Assembly (NCBI RefSeq): GCF_023101145.1
Contig: NZ_CP073714.1
Coordinates: 434,001 to 498,000, forward strand
Reading direction: 5' to 3'
Length of the DNA: 64,000 bases
Source: Paenibacillus pabuli
GTDB taxonomy: Bacteria; Bacillota; Bacilli; Paenibacillales; Paenibacillaceae
Part shown: piece by piece, positions 32,351 through 41,149 of the stretch
How positions within the stretch are numbered: position 1 is the first letter of the stretch
Layout: each line of letters starts with the position of its first letter
Notes under the pieces: generated by a model
The model's input: only the letters and a program-made list of their open reading frames with translations
What the model was told of the DNA's origin: nothing
Database searches by the model: none
Program-made: the position numbers and the translations under genes

Positions 32351-34879
32351 ATGGATAAGTCATCAACAACGGAAAACGCAACAGCATCAGAACCCGTGCC
32401 ATCACCGGAAACAGCGGGATTACAGACAACACTGCAAATTACAGGGATGACCTGTGCTGCCTGCTCTACCCGGATTGAGAAGGGGTTGTCCCGAATGGAA
32501 GGGGTCAATCAGGCGAATGTTAACCTAGCCATAGAACAAGCAACCGTATCCTATGATCCAAAGACAACGAACATTAACGCATTACGGGATAAGGTGGAGG
32601 CGCTTGGGTATGGTACAGTAACGGAATCCGTGGATCTGAACATTACAGGCATGACCTGTGCTGCTTGTTCTGCTCGAATCGAAAAAGGTCTTTCCCGGTT
32701 GCCGGGTGTATCCCGTGCAAACGTGAATCTGGCGCTGGAAACGGGACATGTGGAATTCGCAGCGGGAGCATTGAAGGCATCCGATATTACTGCCAAGATC
32801 AAGCAGCTTGGTTATGGCGCTGAATTGCAGCAGACACAGGAAGATACCCAATCGGTGCGTGAGCGTGAATTACAGCGCAAAAAGTGGAAATGGATGATCT
32901 CCGCTTTGTTATCTTTGCCATTGCTATGGGCGATGGTGGGCCACTTCTCATTCACTTCGTGGATCTGGGTACCGGATCTGTTCATGAACCCATGGTTCCA
33001 ACTGGTGATGGCAGCGCCGGTACAGTTTGTCATCGGATGGCAATTCTATGTGGGAGCCTACAAAGCGCTTCGCAATGGCAGTGCCAATATGGATGTACTG
33101 GTTGCTTTGGGTACAAGTGCGGCTTTCTTCTACAGCCTTTATCTGACCCTGACCAGTGGCAATGCAGCTTCGACTATGATGGATCATGGTGGGACGGGAA
33201 TGGCTGCAGCAGCCATGCCAACCGTGGAACTTTATTATGAGACGAGTGCAGTTTTGATTACGCTGATCCTACTGGGAAAATGGTTAGAAGCCGTAGCTAA
33301 AGGGCGCTCGTCTCAAGCGATTAAGAGTCTCATTGAACTGGCTCCGCGTGAAGCAAGAGTGATTCGTGATGGACAGGAAGTTATTGTTCCGTCGGCGTAT
33401 GTCGCGGTAGGTGATCTCGTTCTGGTCAAACCCGGAGACAGCATTCCTGTGGATGGCGTCGTGGAGGAGGGGCAGTCTTCCGTCGATGAATCCATGTTAA
33501 GTGGAGAGAGCCTCCCCGTGGATAAAAAACCAGGGGATACCGTTACTGGCGCTACGCTGAACAAAAATGGCGTATTAAGACTGCGTGCGACCCGCGTTGG
33601 TTCGGACACGGCCTTATCGCAGATCATTAAAGTGGTTGAACAAGCGCAAGGTTCCAAAGCCCCTATTCAGCGGATTGCGGACGTAATATCAGGTATCTTT
33701 GTTCCGATTGTTGTAGGAATCGCAGCAGTGACGTTTCTGATCTGGTACCTGTTCGCCAGTCCCGGTGACTTTGCCGGTTCGCTGGAGAAGGCGATTGCTG
33801 TACTTGTCATTGCCTGTCCTTGTGCGCTTGGACTCGCAACCCCAACGTCCATTATGGCTGGATCAGGGCGTGCGGCGGAATATGGTGTGTTGTTCAAAGG
33901 CGGTGAACATCTGGAATCGGCACAGAAGATCCAGACCGTCGTACTGGACAAAACAGGTACAGTCACCCAAGGCAAGCCCGTGCTTACGGATGTGGTGACG
34001 GCTCCAGAATGGACAGAAGCAGAGCTGTTACAGCGGGTGGGAGCAGCGGAGCAGAGTTCGGAGCATCCTCTGGCTGAGGCCATTGTAGAAGGAATCCGAG
34101 GTAAAGGTCTGGAGTTAACCCACTCAGAGCAATTCGAGAACATTCCGGGATATGGCGTGCGAGCTCGGGTTCAGGGACAAGAGATCCTGGTGGGGACCCG
34201 CCGACTGCTTACGGATGCGAAGGTGAATGTCTCCGAGGAAACGATGCAGCAGATGAACAACCTTGAAGAACAAGGACGCACAGCGATGCTGGTCGCGGTG
34301 GATGGTCAATGGGCTGGGGTTGTTGCTGTAGCTGACACTATCAAGGATACTTCACGGGAAGCCATTCAGCGGCTTCATGCTATGGGAATCGATGTCATCA
34401 TGATTACGGGAGACAATGAGCGAACAGCACGCGCTGTAGCGGAGCAAGCCGGAATTCATAAAGTTCTGGCTGAGGTACTGCCAGAGGGTAAAGCGGCAGA
34501 AGTGAAAAAACTTCAGGAGAGCGGTCTCAAGGTAGCGATGGTTGGAGATGGAATCAACGATGCTCCCGCCCTTGCTACAGCCGATATTGGTATGGCCATT
34601 GGAACCGGAACCGATGTAGCGATGGAAGCAGCGGATATTACGCTAATGCGCGGCGATCTGAACAGTATTGCAGATGCAATCGAGATGAGCCGGCGCACGA
34701 TGGGCAATATCAAGCAGAACCTATTCTGGGCACTTGGTTATAACGTGATTGGGATTCCAATTGCAGCAGTGGGCTTCCTGGCTCCTTGGTTGGCAGGTGC
34801 GGCCATGGCGTTCAGCTCTGTATCGGTTTTACTGAATTCGCTGCGTCTGCAACGAATGAAACTTAAAAGCAATGACTGA
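32351..34879 (+). CDS. copA: copper-exporting P1B-type ATPase
   Basis: An 842-residue Cu(I) efflux ATPase. Two N-terminal HMA domains (about 23-90 and 95-160) each have GMTCAACS. The membrane domain has the transport motif [12 protein letters not shown]; the actuator has the GES loop ([11 protein letters not shown]); the ATPase core has [11 protein letters not shown] (phospho-Asp), [10 protein letters not shown] and [11 protein letters not shown]. Late helices carry YNVIGIP and [15 protein letters not shown]. The ATG at 32351 follows GAAAGGAGC. With csoR and copZ it forms a complete copper detoxification set. Confidence 0.97.
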   Translation: MDKSSTTENATASEPVPSPETAGLQTTLQITGMTCAACSTRIEKGLSRMEGVNQANVNLAIEQATVSYDPKTTNINALRDKVEALGYGTVTESVDLNITGMTCAACSARIEKGLSRLPGVSRANVNLALETGHVEFAAGALKASDITAKIKQLGYGAELQQTQEDTQSVRERELQRKKWKWMISALLSLPLLWAMVGHFSFTSWIWVPDLFMNPWFQLVMAAPVQFVIGWQFYVGAYKALRNGSANMDVLVALGTSAAFFYSLYLTLTSGNAASTMMDHGGTGMAAAAMPTVELYYETSAVLITLILLGKWLEAVAKGRSSQAIKSLIELAPREARVIRDGQEVIVPSAYVAVGDLVLVKPGDSIPVDGVVEEGQSSVDESMLSGESLPVDKKPGDTVTGATLNKNGVLRLRATRVGSDTALSQIIKVVEQAQGSKAPIQRIADVISGIFVPIVVGIAAVTFLIWYLFASPGDFAGSLEKAIAVLVIACPCALGLATPTSIMAGSGRAAEYGVLFKGGEHLESAQKIQTVVLDKTGTVTQGKPVLTDVVTAPEWTEAELLQRVGAAEQSSEHPLAEAIVEGIRGKGLELTHSEQFENIPGYGVRARVQGQEILVGTRRLLTDAKVNVSEETMQQMNNLEEQGRTAMLVAVDGQWAGVVAVADTIKDTSREAIQRLHAMGIDVIMITGDNERTARAVAEQAGIHKVLAEVLPEGKAAEVKKLQESGLKVAMVGDGINDAPALATADIGMAIGTGTDVAMEAADITLMRGDLNSIADAIEMSRRTMGNIKQNLFWALGYNVIGIPIAAVGFLAPWLAGAAMAFSSVSVLLNSLRLQRMKLKSND

Positions 34880-34931
34880 TGTCCATTGAGGGACGTGATT
34901 CAACTTTTCATACGGAAGTAAGCATATTTTG

Positions 34932-34960
34932 CGGTCCGCTGCGGCGGGCCGTGTTTTTTT
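34932..34960 (+). terminator. terminator of copA
   Basis: CGGTCCGC pairs with GCGGGCCG (one G-T pair) and is followed by a long T run. Confidence 0.85.
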
Positions 34961-35108
34961 TGGTTGAGGAAAGGTGTTTGAAAAATGCCAAAGGAGTGGT
35001 CCTTTCCTTGTTAATTGAAGGTGAGTGTGTGAAGTGATGTCCTCTTATGAAATGAAATTCATTGTTTGCGAAACATTGCTTTATCTTTCTGAACCTTTCA
35101 GAAATAGA

Positions 35109-35170
35109 TTGACAATATAGACATATAGACTTAAAATTTAAAACGATCGTTTGATTTAAACAATCGTTTA
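35109..35170 (+). promoter_or_regulatory. strong promoter with TetR-type operator before the ABC-2 permease
   Basis: TTGACA (35109-35114) and TAAAAT (35132-35137) are 17 nt apart. Immediately downstream, AACGATCGTT is a perfect palindrome and AAACAATCGTTT a second half-site-like copy, together spanning about 35141-35170. This is the usual pattern for TetR-family operators; the TetR gene at 36598 is the natural candidate. The rest of the 330-nt spacer holds only the copA terminator. Confidence 0.75.
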
Positions 35171-35209
35171 CATCAAATTCGAACTAATAAGTAATGGAGG
35201 ACATCATTT

Positions 35210-36370
35210 ATGTTGCAGGCTTTACGTATATTGTTGAAAAAACCGCCAGTAATTGTGGGGATCGTGACGGCACTTATGTTCCAAGTGATCTTCAGCGTGA
35301 TCTGGATGACAGCATATTCCGGAGTGAATGACCGGATGAATGAATTGACGGTTGCCGTTGTCAATGAGGATGGAGAGCAGTCCAGGGGGATCGCAGATCG
35401 TATGGCTGAGACGCTTCCTTTTCATACCGTAACGAACCTGAGTGCTGCCGAAGCACTTGACCAGTTAAATCATCGCAAGATTCATATGGTGCTCAATATT
35501 CCTGCAGGTTTTAACCAGCTGATTCAGACAGCTGGTTCAACTGCCGAAATCAAGTATACCATTAACGAGGCAAATCCGGTTACGATCAAAAGCATGATGC
35601 AAGGTGTATCGCAAAGCGTGACGAACACGATTAACAAGCAAGCAACCGCTCAAGGTGTGCAAGCTGTATTGACGGCTTCCGGAGCGCCTGCAGATCAGGC
35701 AGCTGAAGCTGCTGCCAACCTGACTACACGAGTGGAAGGTACAACCACTTCCATTAATCCGGTTAACGGCATGAACAACCAGATGGTTCCGATGATGATG
35801 GTACTCGCTTCTTATGTGGGAGCCATGATTATGGGGATGAACCTGCAGACAGCGATGGGTATGCTGTCCGCTACTCACTCCCGCTGGACATTGTTCGGTG
35901 CCAGAGTGGTTATTAATCTCGGGTCTGCTCTTGTGGTTTCCCTGCTGGGATCGTCACTGATTGTGTCGCTGGGCGGACAGATCGAGCAAGGATTTATCGC
36001 ATTCTGGTTGTTCCAGGCGTTGTTCCTCTGCACGTTCATGTTCTTCTCCCAGTTCTTCCTGATTTGTTTTGGACCGGCAGGAAGCGTGTTCAACATCATT
36101 TCACTGTCGCTGCAACTGGTATCTTCCGGTGCAATGGTGCCACGTGAATTGCTGAACAGTTTCTACAGTGGTATTGGACAGTATCTGCCAGCCACATATG
36201 CCGTTCAAGGTGTTCTGAGTGCTCAACTGGGCGGACCTGGAGTTCAATCCGCTGCTGGCTCGATTGTTATTGTATTGCTGGTTGCTGTAGCCCTCTCCCT
36301 GGTGGTGACGTTGTTGAAAAAACAACGCATGCCAGCTGGGGCACCAAGCACGGCTCCAATGAACAGCTAA
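35210..36370 (+). CDS. ABC-2/YhgE-like membrane export protein
   Basis: A 386-residue protein of the ABC-2/DUF3533-YhgE group. One N-terminal membrane helix (about 14-36) is followed by a large extracellular domain (about 40-190: LTVAVVNEDGEQSRGIADR, IHMVLNIPAGFNQL) and about five further helices (from NQMVPMMMVLASYVGAMIMGMN, about 190-375). No ATPase is encoded beside it. The presumed TetR control and a following nitroreductase suggest a stress- or drug-response unit. Confidence 0.82.
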   Translation: MLQALRILLKKPPVIVGIVTALMFQVIFSVIWMTAYSGVNDRMNELTVAVVNEDGEQSRGIADRMAETLPFHTVTNLSAAEALDQLNHRKIHMVLNIPAGFNQLIQTAGSTAEIKYTINEANPVTIKSMMQGVSQSVTNTINKQATAQGVQAVLTASGAPADQAAEAAANLTTRVEGTTTSINPVNGMNNQMVPMMMVLASYVGAMIMGMNLQTAMGMLSATHSRWTLFGARVVINLGSALVVSLLGSSLIVSLGGQIEQGFIAFWLFQALFLCTFMFFSQFFLICFGPAGSVFNIISLSLQLVSSGAMVPRELLNSFYSGIGQYLPATYAVQGVLSAQLGGPGVQSAAGSIVIVLLVAVALSLVVTLLKKQRMPAGAPSTAPMNS

Positions 36371-36409
36371 TATTCCAGACATCATGGTTGTTCTTCATAC
36401 GATATGATC

Positions 36410-36446
36410 AAGCACCCCGGTGATTTTCACCGGGGTGCTTGGTTTA
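36410..36446 (+). terminator. terminator of the ABC-2 permease gene
   Basis: AAGCACCCCGGTGA pairs perfectly with TCACCGGGGTGCTT over a TTT loop, with a weak T-containing tail. Confidence 0.85.
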
Positions 36447-36597
36447 ATAGTAGGTTGAGGTGGCTGGCTTTGCAGGAACACAGGCTGCACACCTTGCGCT
36501 TTGATGCACAAACTTTCATAATGAAACGATAGGGTGGTCTAGCTACAGCCAAGTGAGCTGGAGCAAATGAATAGAACGGACAAGAGGAGCGGACGGA

Positions 36598-37206
36598 ATG
36601 ACGGAACCGGAATTGGATATAAAAACGAGGATTTTGCTTGCAGCCAAGAAACTTTTTGCACAGCAGGGGTATGACGGGACAAGTGTTCGTCAAATCTGTG
36701 ATGAGGCGGGTGCGAATGTATCACTGGTCTCGTATCATTTTGGCGGAAAAGAAAAGGTGTTCGAAGCCTTATTTGAGCACTTTTTTCCTGATCATATGAT
36801 GAACGAGTTGGCTGAAGAGTCCATGTCCTCCCCCGTGGAGGGTATCCGACGAATCATAGGTGAAGTTGTAAAGTTCACAATGACGGACCGGGAGATGAGC
36901 GATATAGTGCAGCTTGAAATTACGCTGCGTACCCATCGCACAGCCACTGTGTTTCGTTTTTTGGACCCCGTCTGGACCAGAGTGAGAGAACTGCTGCAAG
37001 AAGGCAAGGAGCAGGGCGTGTTTCAGATCGAGTCCGTATCTTATGCGATGCTTCAGGTCATGGGTGTAGCTTTGGCGCACAAACGGGCCAAGAACTCACG
37101 ATTTAGCTTTGACTATCAGGATATGAACACAGATGAACTAGCCGAGCAGACCATTGAATTCGTACTACGAGGATTGGGAGTGAATAGCAATGAACGAAAC
37201 CATTGA
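36598..37206 (+). CDS. TetR-family transcriptional regulator
   Basis: A 202-residue TetR regulator. The helix-turn-helix (about 9-60) shows TRILLAAKKLFAQQGYDGTS then VRQICDEAGANVSLVSYHFG and GKEKVFEALFEHFFP. The C-terminal ligand domain (about 70-200) resembles the CerR/YbiH-type TetR_C group. The ATG follows AGAGGAGCGG. It overlaps the nitroreductase gene by 17 nt, so they are co-expressed. It probably binds the palindromes at 35141-35170 before the permease. Confidence 0.92.
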   Translation: MTEPELDIKTRILLAAKKLFAQQGYDGTSVRQICDEAGANVSLVSYHFGGKEKVFEALFEHFFPDHMMNELAEESMSSPVEGIRRIIGEVVKFTMTDREMSDIVQLEITLRTHRTATVFRFLDPVWTRVRELLQEGKEQGVFQIESVSYAMLQVMGVALAHKRAKNSRFSFDYQDMNTDELAEQTIEFVLRGLGVNSNERNH

Positions 37207-37933
37207 ATTGATGATGAAGCACCGCTCTGTGCGTAAATTCAAGCCTGACCCGGTAAGTGAGGAGCAGCTGGCAGCAATCGTGGCGGCCGGGCAGATGGCT
37301 TCCTCTTCAAGTAGTGTTCAGGCCTATACTGTAATTGCTGTTACCGAACAGGAGCAGAAGGCCAAATTGGCTGAATTGGCAGGCAATCAATCTTATGTCA
37401 ACGAATGCCCTGTGTTTCTCGTATGGTGTGCGGACCTTTATCGGCTGAGTGATGCTGCCAAGCGTCATTTGCCTGAAAAGGAATCCTATGAGGACTCCAC
37501 AGAAAACTTTATGGTGGCAACAATCGATGTTGCACTCGCATCGCAGAATGCTGCCCTTGCAGCAGAGTCACTGGGTTTCGGGATTGTATATATTGGCGGG
37601 CTGCGTAACCGAATTGAGGAAGTTAGCGAAGTATTGGGCTTGCCTGACGGCGTCTATCCGGTTTATGGCATGTGCATTGGTGTTGCTGATCAGGAGACAG
37701 GTCTTCGTCCGCGACTACCGCTCGATGCCGTCTTGCACCATGGCCGCTATAACGCCGAGCAGACCCTCAAAGGCGTCGAGAGTTATGATGAAACGACCGC
37801 TGCTTACATGAAGGAGCGCACTCAAGGGGAACGTTCTACACCGTGGTCCGAAATGATGGCGAAACGCCTCACAGAACCGGTACGCCTACAGATGAAGCCA
37901 TTCCTCGAAGGCAAAGGATTCTTGAAACGTTAA
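37190..37933 (+). CDS. NfsA/FRP-type nitroreductase, flavin-dependent
   Basis: A 247-residue oxygen-insensitive nitroreductase/flavin reductase. FMN-binding residues lie in MMKHRSVRKFKPDPVSEEQL and MASSSSSVQAYTVIAV, then AALAAESLGFGIVYIGGLRN and a C-terminal extension typical of the FRP subgroup. It uses NAD(P)H to reduce nitro compounds or quinones. It is translated together with the TetR gene upstream and ends in a strong terminator, suggesting an inducible detoxification role. Confidence 0.92.
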   Translation: MNETIELMMKHRSVRKFKPDPVSEEQLAAIVAAGQMASSSSSVQAYTVIAVTEQEQKAKLAELAGNQSYVNECPVFLVWCADLYRLSDAAKRHLPEKESYEDSTENFMVATIDVALASQNAALAAESLGFGIVYIGGLRNRIEEVSEVLGLPDGVYPVYGMCIGVADQETGLRPRLPLDAVLHHGRYNAEQTLKGVESYDETTAAYMKERTQGERSTPWSEMMAKRLTEPVRLQMKPFLEGKGFLKR

Positions 37934-37944
37934 GCGTAAATATC

Positions 37945-37985
37945 AAAGAAGTCAGTTTGGCAGATGCCAACTGACTTCTTTTTTT
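37945..37985 (+). terminator. terminator after the nitroreductase gene
   Basis: AAAGAAGTCAGTT with inner TGGCA pairs with TGCCA and AACTGACTTCTTT, followed by T. Confidence 0.9.
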
Positions 37986-38038
37986 CATGCTGCCTATTTA
38001 GTTGAGGAACCAGCACAAGGCTGGATGTCAATTCGCCT

Positions 38039-38845
38039 CTAAGGAAGACCATAGAAGCGTTTTGTATTCTGATAAAAGAGACGCGCAGCCCGCTCGGTTC
38101 CCATACCGGTCACTTCACTCCAAGCCTGAATGACCTGTCGGGTCATGGCAGGGTGAGTCATTCTTCCCTGAAAAGGTCCCTCGAAAGGCCAAGGCCCATC
38201 CGTCTCTGCCATAACCTGCTCGGAAGGATACTGGCGAGCTAGTTCACGAATTTCTTCTTCGTATATGATGTCAGGTGTGAACGAGACGAAGTATCCGTTA
38301 TCAGCCATTCGCTGGACGGTCCGCTTGGAGCCTTTGAACCAGTGAAAATGAGCGCGTCGATGATGATATTGCTCCAGCAGGTCACAGGCGATATTGGCAT
38401 CCTCGTAGACAGCGTGTAGTACAATCGGTTTACCATGCCGTTTCGCCAGCTGGATGAATCGCTCCAACAGATCAATATAGCCGCTCTGATCAAAGTACTG
38501 TCCTGCCTGTTCGGCTTCCTGTCGGTTGTAATAAGGCAATCCAACTTCCCCAATCGCTGTGGCTTGTCCCATATGCTTTTCGATCCATTTGAAAAATAGA
38601 TCCTGCTCTGCCAGGGACGGCAGGGGCTGCTCAGGATGGAACCCAAAGGCCGGATATACGGTACGAGGGTATTGTGAAGCTAGTTCCAAGTTGGTCTGGG
38701 CAGAAGCTAGATTCATGGAAACGGCGATGACGGCCTCAACCTGCTGGGATGGGAATGAATGCAGCATCTCCCGTTGTTCTTCAGGTGTATATTTGTCCAG
38801 GTGAAGATGGGCATCGATCAAGGGTGCAAAAGCGGTTGATTGCAT
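38039..38845 (-). CDS. TatD-family metal-dependent hydrolase
   Basis: A 268-residue TatD-like hydrolase with a TIM barrel. Metal ligands are in LIDAHLHLDKY (HxH), GEVGLPYY (Glu), VLHAV (His), HFHWFKGS (His) and AETDGPWP (Asp). The ATG at 38845 follows AAGGAGGGG; upstream residues are excluded. It is the last gene of the thiamine-precursor transport operon, about 100 nt after the ATPase gene. TatD-like proteins act as nucleases or phosphohydrolases; a role in thiamine-precursor salvage is suggested only by position. Confidence 0.88.
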   Translation of the reverse strand: MQSTAFAPLIDAHLHLDKYTPEEQREMLHSFPSQQVEAVIAVSMNLASAQTNLELASQYPRTVYPAFGFHPEQPLPSLAEQDLFFKWIEKHMGQATAIGEVGLPYYNRQEAEQAGQYFDQSGYIDLLERFIQLAKRHGKPIVLHAVYEDANIACDLLEQYHHRRAHFHWFKGSKRTVQRMADNGYFVSFTPDIIYEEEIRELARQYPSEQVMAETDGPWPFEGPFQGRMTHPAMTRQVIQAWSEVTGMGTERAARLFYQNTKRFYGLP

Positions 38846-38942
38846 GGATGTGTACCCCTCCTTTTTGTCTTTTACCAATGATACGAAGAGCAGTTTGTAT
38901 TGGATCACCCAGTTTAGGAAAATAATAACTTAAAAACCCGCA

Positions 38943-39842
38943 CTATTTAGATAGGCGGGTTTTCTGCTGTTCTTCTCTCATCCACTGGGAAATCTGCCGT
39001 TTCCGTTCAAGAAAAGCAGATTCCTCCGTGATCGCTTCGTGACGTGGACGATCAAAGGGAACATCCACCTCGTGCAGTACAGCTGCAGGCCGATTCGATA
39101 AAACATAGATACGGTCAGCAAGCAGCAATGCTTCCTCGATATTATGCGTAATGAACAGCACCGAGCGGCGGTTCTGTTCCCAGATGTCGAGCAGCCAGCG
39201 CTGCATGTCGCTGCGGGTCAATGCATCCAGCGCACTGAAAGGCTCATCCAGCAGCATCAACTCCTGTGGACTGAGCAGGGCGCGCAGAAAGGCAACCCGC
39301 TGCTGCATGCCGCCCGATAACATATGCGGATAGGCTTGTTCAAATCCGGCCAGTCCGACACTGCTCAGCCACTTCCGAGCATCTGCAAGCGCTTCTGCTC
39401 GGGGTGGTGCATCCGCAGACACTTCACCTGCAAGCAGCACATTGTCCTCAATGGTACGCCATGGAAATAGTGCAGGCTGCTGCGGCATATAGCTAATCTT
39501 GCCGCGTTGTCCAGTAACATCCTGACCATTCATCAGGATTTGACCCTCCTGAGGTTTCAGCAGACCGCCGATGATGTGAAACAGGGTGCTTTTACCGCAG
39601 CCGGAAGGACCGACAATGGCTACGAATTCGCCTTGTTCCACGGTCAGAGAAAGGCCATCCAGAACGGGCAATGTGCTGCGTCGCTCTCGGAACGAAGCAT
39701 GCACGTTCAGAACTTCCAACGCTGGTGATGAATGATGTGCAGGTAAGGCTACGGCTCCATGGTCGGGAACTCCACTACTCGTTGGAGTGGTTGTATTTTC
39801 ATCCGTCGCAGCAGCTACCCGCTCGTTGTGTTCGGGTGTCAT
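38943..39842 (-). CDS. thiZ: thiamine-precursor ABC transporter ATPase
   Basis: A 299-residue ABC ATPase of the nitrate/sulfonate/HMP class. Walker A is GPSGCGKST, the Q-loop MPQQPALFPW, signature LSGGMQQRVAFLRAL, Walker B LMLLDEPFSALD, and switch His in FITHN. The ATG at 39842 was chosen because the first ~30 upstream codons lack a ribosome site. An acidic N-terminal tail of about 40 residues precedes the domain. Gene position after the permease in a TPP-riboswitch operon points to the ThiXYZ importer. Confidence 0.9.
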   Translation of the reverse strand: MTPEHNERVAAATDENTTTPTSSGVPDHGAVALPAHHSSPALEVLNVHASFRERRSTLPVLDGLSLTVEQGEFVAIVGPSGCGKSTLFHIIGGLLKPQEGQILMNGQDVTGQRGKISYMPQQPALFPWRTIEDNVLLAGEVSADAPPRAEALADARKWLSSVGLAGFEQAYPHMLSGGMQQRVAFLRALLSPQELMLLDEPFSALDALTRSDMQRWLLDIWEQNRRSVLFITHNIEEALLLADRIYVLSNRPAAVLHEVDVPFDRPRHEAITEESAFLERKRQISQWMREEQQKTRLSK

Positions 39843-39885
39843 CTTGTCATCACTTCCTAACCTGTATATGGTGCATATTTCAAAG

Positions 39886-40644
39886 TTATCGCTTTTGTGG
39901 CCGCCAGCGTACGAGCAGCTTCTCCAGTAGCGCAATGAGCAGGAAGAGCAGCAGACTTAGTGCAACAATAATCATAATTGCCACGAAAAGACGATCGGTC
40001 CGATAGGCTGATTTTTGCAGCATCATATAATAACCAATACCCTTATCTGCACCGATCCATTCGGCGATAATCGCACCCATGACGCTGTACGTAGCGGCAA
40101 TTTTAATGCCCGAGAACACCGAGGGCAATGCATGTGGAAGTTCGAGCTTCCAGAAAATGTGGCCGCGTTTTGCACCAGCCATGCGCATATAGTTCATCAT
40201 CGCTGCATCGGTGCGGGTCAACCCGTCCATGGCAGCTACAGCCACCGGGAAGAAGCAGACCAGGATGATGGTAATCAATTTGGGCAGCAGCCCAAATCCG
40301 AACCAGATCAGCAAGAGCGGAGCAAGCGCAATGGTCGGTATATTTTGACTAAGGATAAGTAATGGATAGAGTGCAGATTTCAAAAATGGAATCAAATGCA
40401 GCACCATCGCAATCAGTAATCCCACAAGTGTACCTGCTGCAAATCCGATCAAGGTCAGCTGGATGGTTGCCCATGCATGCATGCCAAGCCGCTCGGCCTG
40501 AGACGCTGCTTCATGGGCGATGTCCGAAGGCGCAGGCAGCATCCATTTCTCAATATGGAACAGGGAGACGGCTCCCTGCCATATCGCTATAAAGAGAATA
40601 ACCGCCACAAAGGGCGGCCATACGCTTTTCCAATAGGCAGGCAT
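39886..40644 (-). CDS. thiX: thiamine-precursor ABC transporter permease
   Basis: A 252-residue permease of the binding-protein-dependent type with about six helices (first at 9-28). The coupling loop is MDGLTRTDAAMMNYMRMAGAKRGHIFWK near residue 140-165 with the EAA-like Ala-Gly. Its ATG overlaps the stop of the thiamine-binding protein gene (TAATG), so they are coupled, and the ATPase follows 43 nt later. Like B. subtilis ThiX it would form the membrane channel for HMP-type pyrimidine precursors. Confidence 0.9.
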   Translation of the reverse strand: MPAYWKSVWPPFVAVILFIAIWQGAVSLFHIEKWMLPAPSDIAHEAASQAERLGMHAWATIQLTLIGFAAGTLVGLLIAMVLHLIPFLKSALYPLLILSQNIPTIALAPLLLIWFGFGLLPKLITIILVCFFPVAVAAMDGLTRTDAAMMNYMRMAGAKRGHIFWKLELPHALPSVFSGIKIAATYSVMGAIIAEWIGADKGIGYYMMLQKSAYRTDRLFVAIMIIVALSLLLFLLIALLEKLLVRWRPQKR

Positions 40645-40934
40645 TAGCGATATTTCTCCGTCAGGGTGTCCATGCTGAAGCCGCTTGGGCTATGGGCGAT
40701 CTTGATCTGTGAGATAATGCTTGGGCTGCCGGCTTCCACAAGAACTTCATGCATTTTGCGGACAACCTCCAGCAGCTCGTCCAGTTCTCCCTCCATCGTG
40801 GTATCCAGTGGGTTAACCTGATATTTCAAGCCGGACTGCTGAATAACTTCAATGGCACGATCAACATAAGGATAGGAATTTTCGCCATTTGGTGTTTTGG
40901 GAATGACTTGAATGCTGAGTAGTGTACTAGCCAT
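40644..40934 (-). CDS. MTH1187/YqgV-type thiamine-binding protein
   Basis: A 96-residue ferredoxin-fold protein of the MTH1187 family (COG0011), with STLLSIQVIPKTPN at the start, YPYVDRAIEVIQQSG, YQVNPLDTTMEGELDELLEVV and a C-terminal strand ending EKYR. Members bind thiamine or related compounds as tetramers and may buffer or present the ligand. It is coupled to the permease gene. The structured repeat (40958-41146) fills the gap after thiY, with AAAGGAAACG as ribosome site. Confidence 0.88.
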   Translation of the reverse strand: MASTLLSIQVIPKTPNGENSYPYVDRAIEVIQQSGLKYQVNPLDTTMEGELDELLEVVRKMHEVLVEAGSPSIISQIKIAHSPSGFSMDTLTEKYR

Positions 40935-40957
40935 GAATGATCACGTTTCCTTTCGGG

Positions 40958-41146
40958 TTAAATTGCATGAGTTAAACCAGCTTTACACTTTACCACTCCG
41001 ATTGCAGTACCCTCTTCCGATCACTGTTATCCCCGGTTTTTTAAACGATTTTTACGGAGGAAATCCGGGGATAAAGGTGAGCGCTCCGCTTCTTCAGATG
41101 GGTTCTGCACTCTTCGTTCTGGTGTAAAAAAGTTAAACTTAAACAA
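40958..41146 (-). repeat. structured leader repeat, copy 2 (inside the thi operon)
   Basis: Occupies the spacer between thiY and the thiamine-binding protein gene. On the minus strand it has TTACACC, GAACGAAG, CTGAAGAAGCGG, CACC, the stem TTATCCCCGGATTT with the partner CCGGGGATAA, GTGATCGGAAG, CTGCAATCGGAGTGG and GTGTAAAG. The GTGTAA block is 54 nt before the next start. It shares blocks with copies at 10.9 and 54.8 kb; the inner stem is nearly identical to the 54.8-kb copy. Confidence 0.75.
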
Positions 41147-41149
41147 TTT

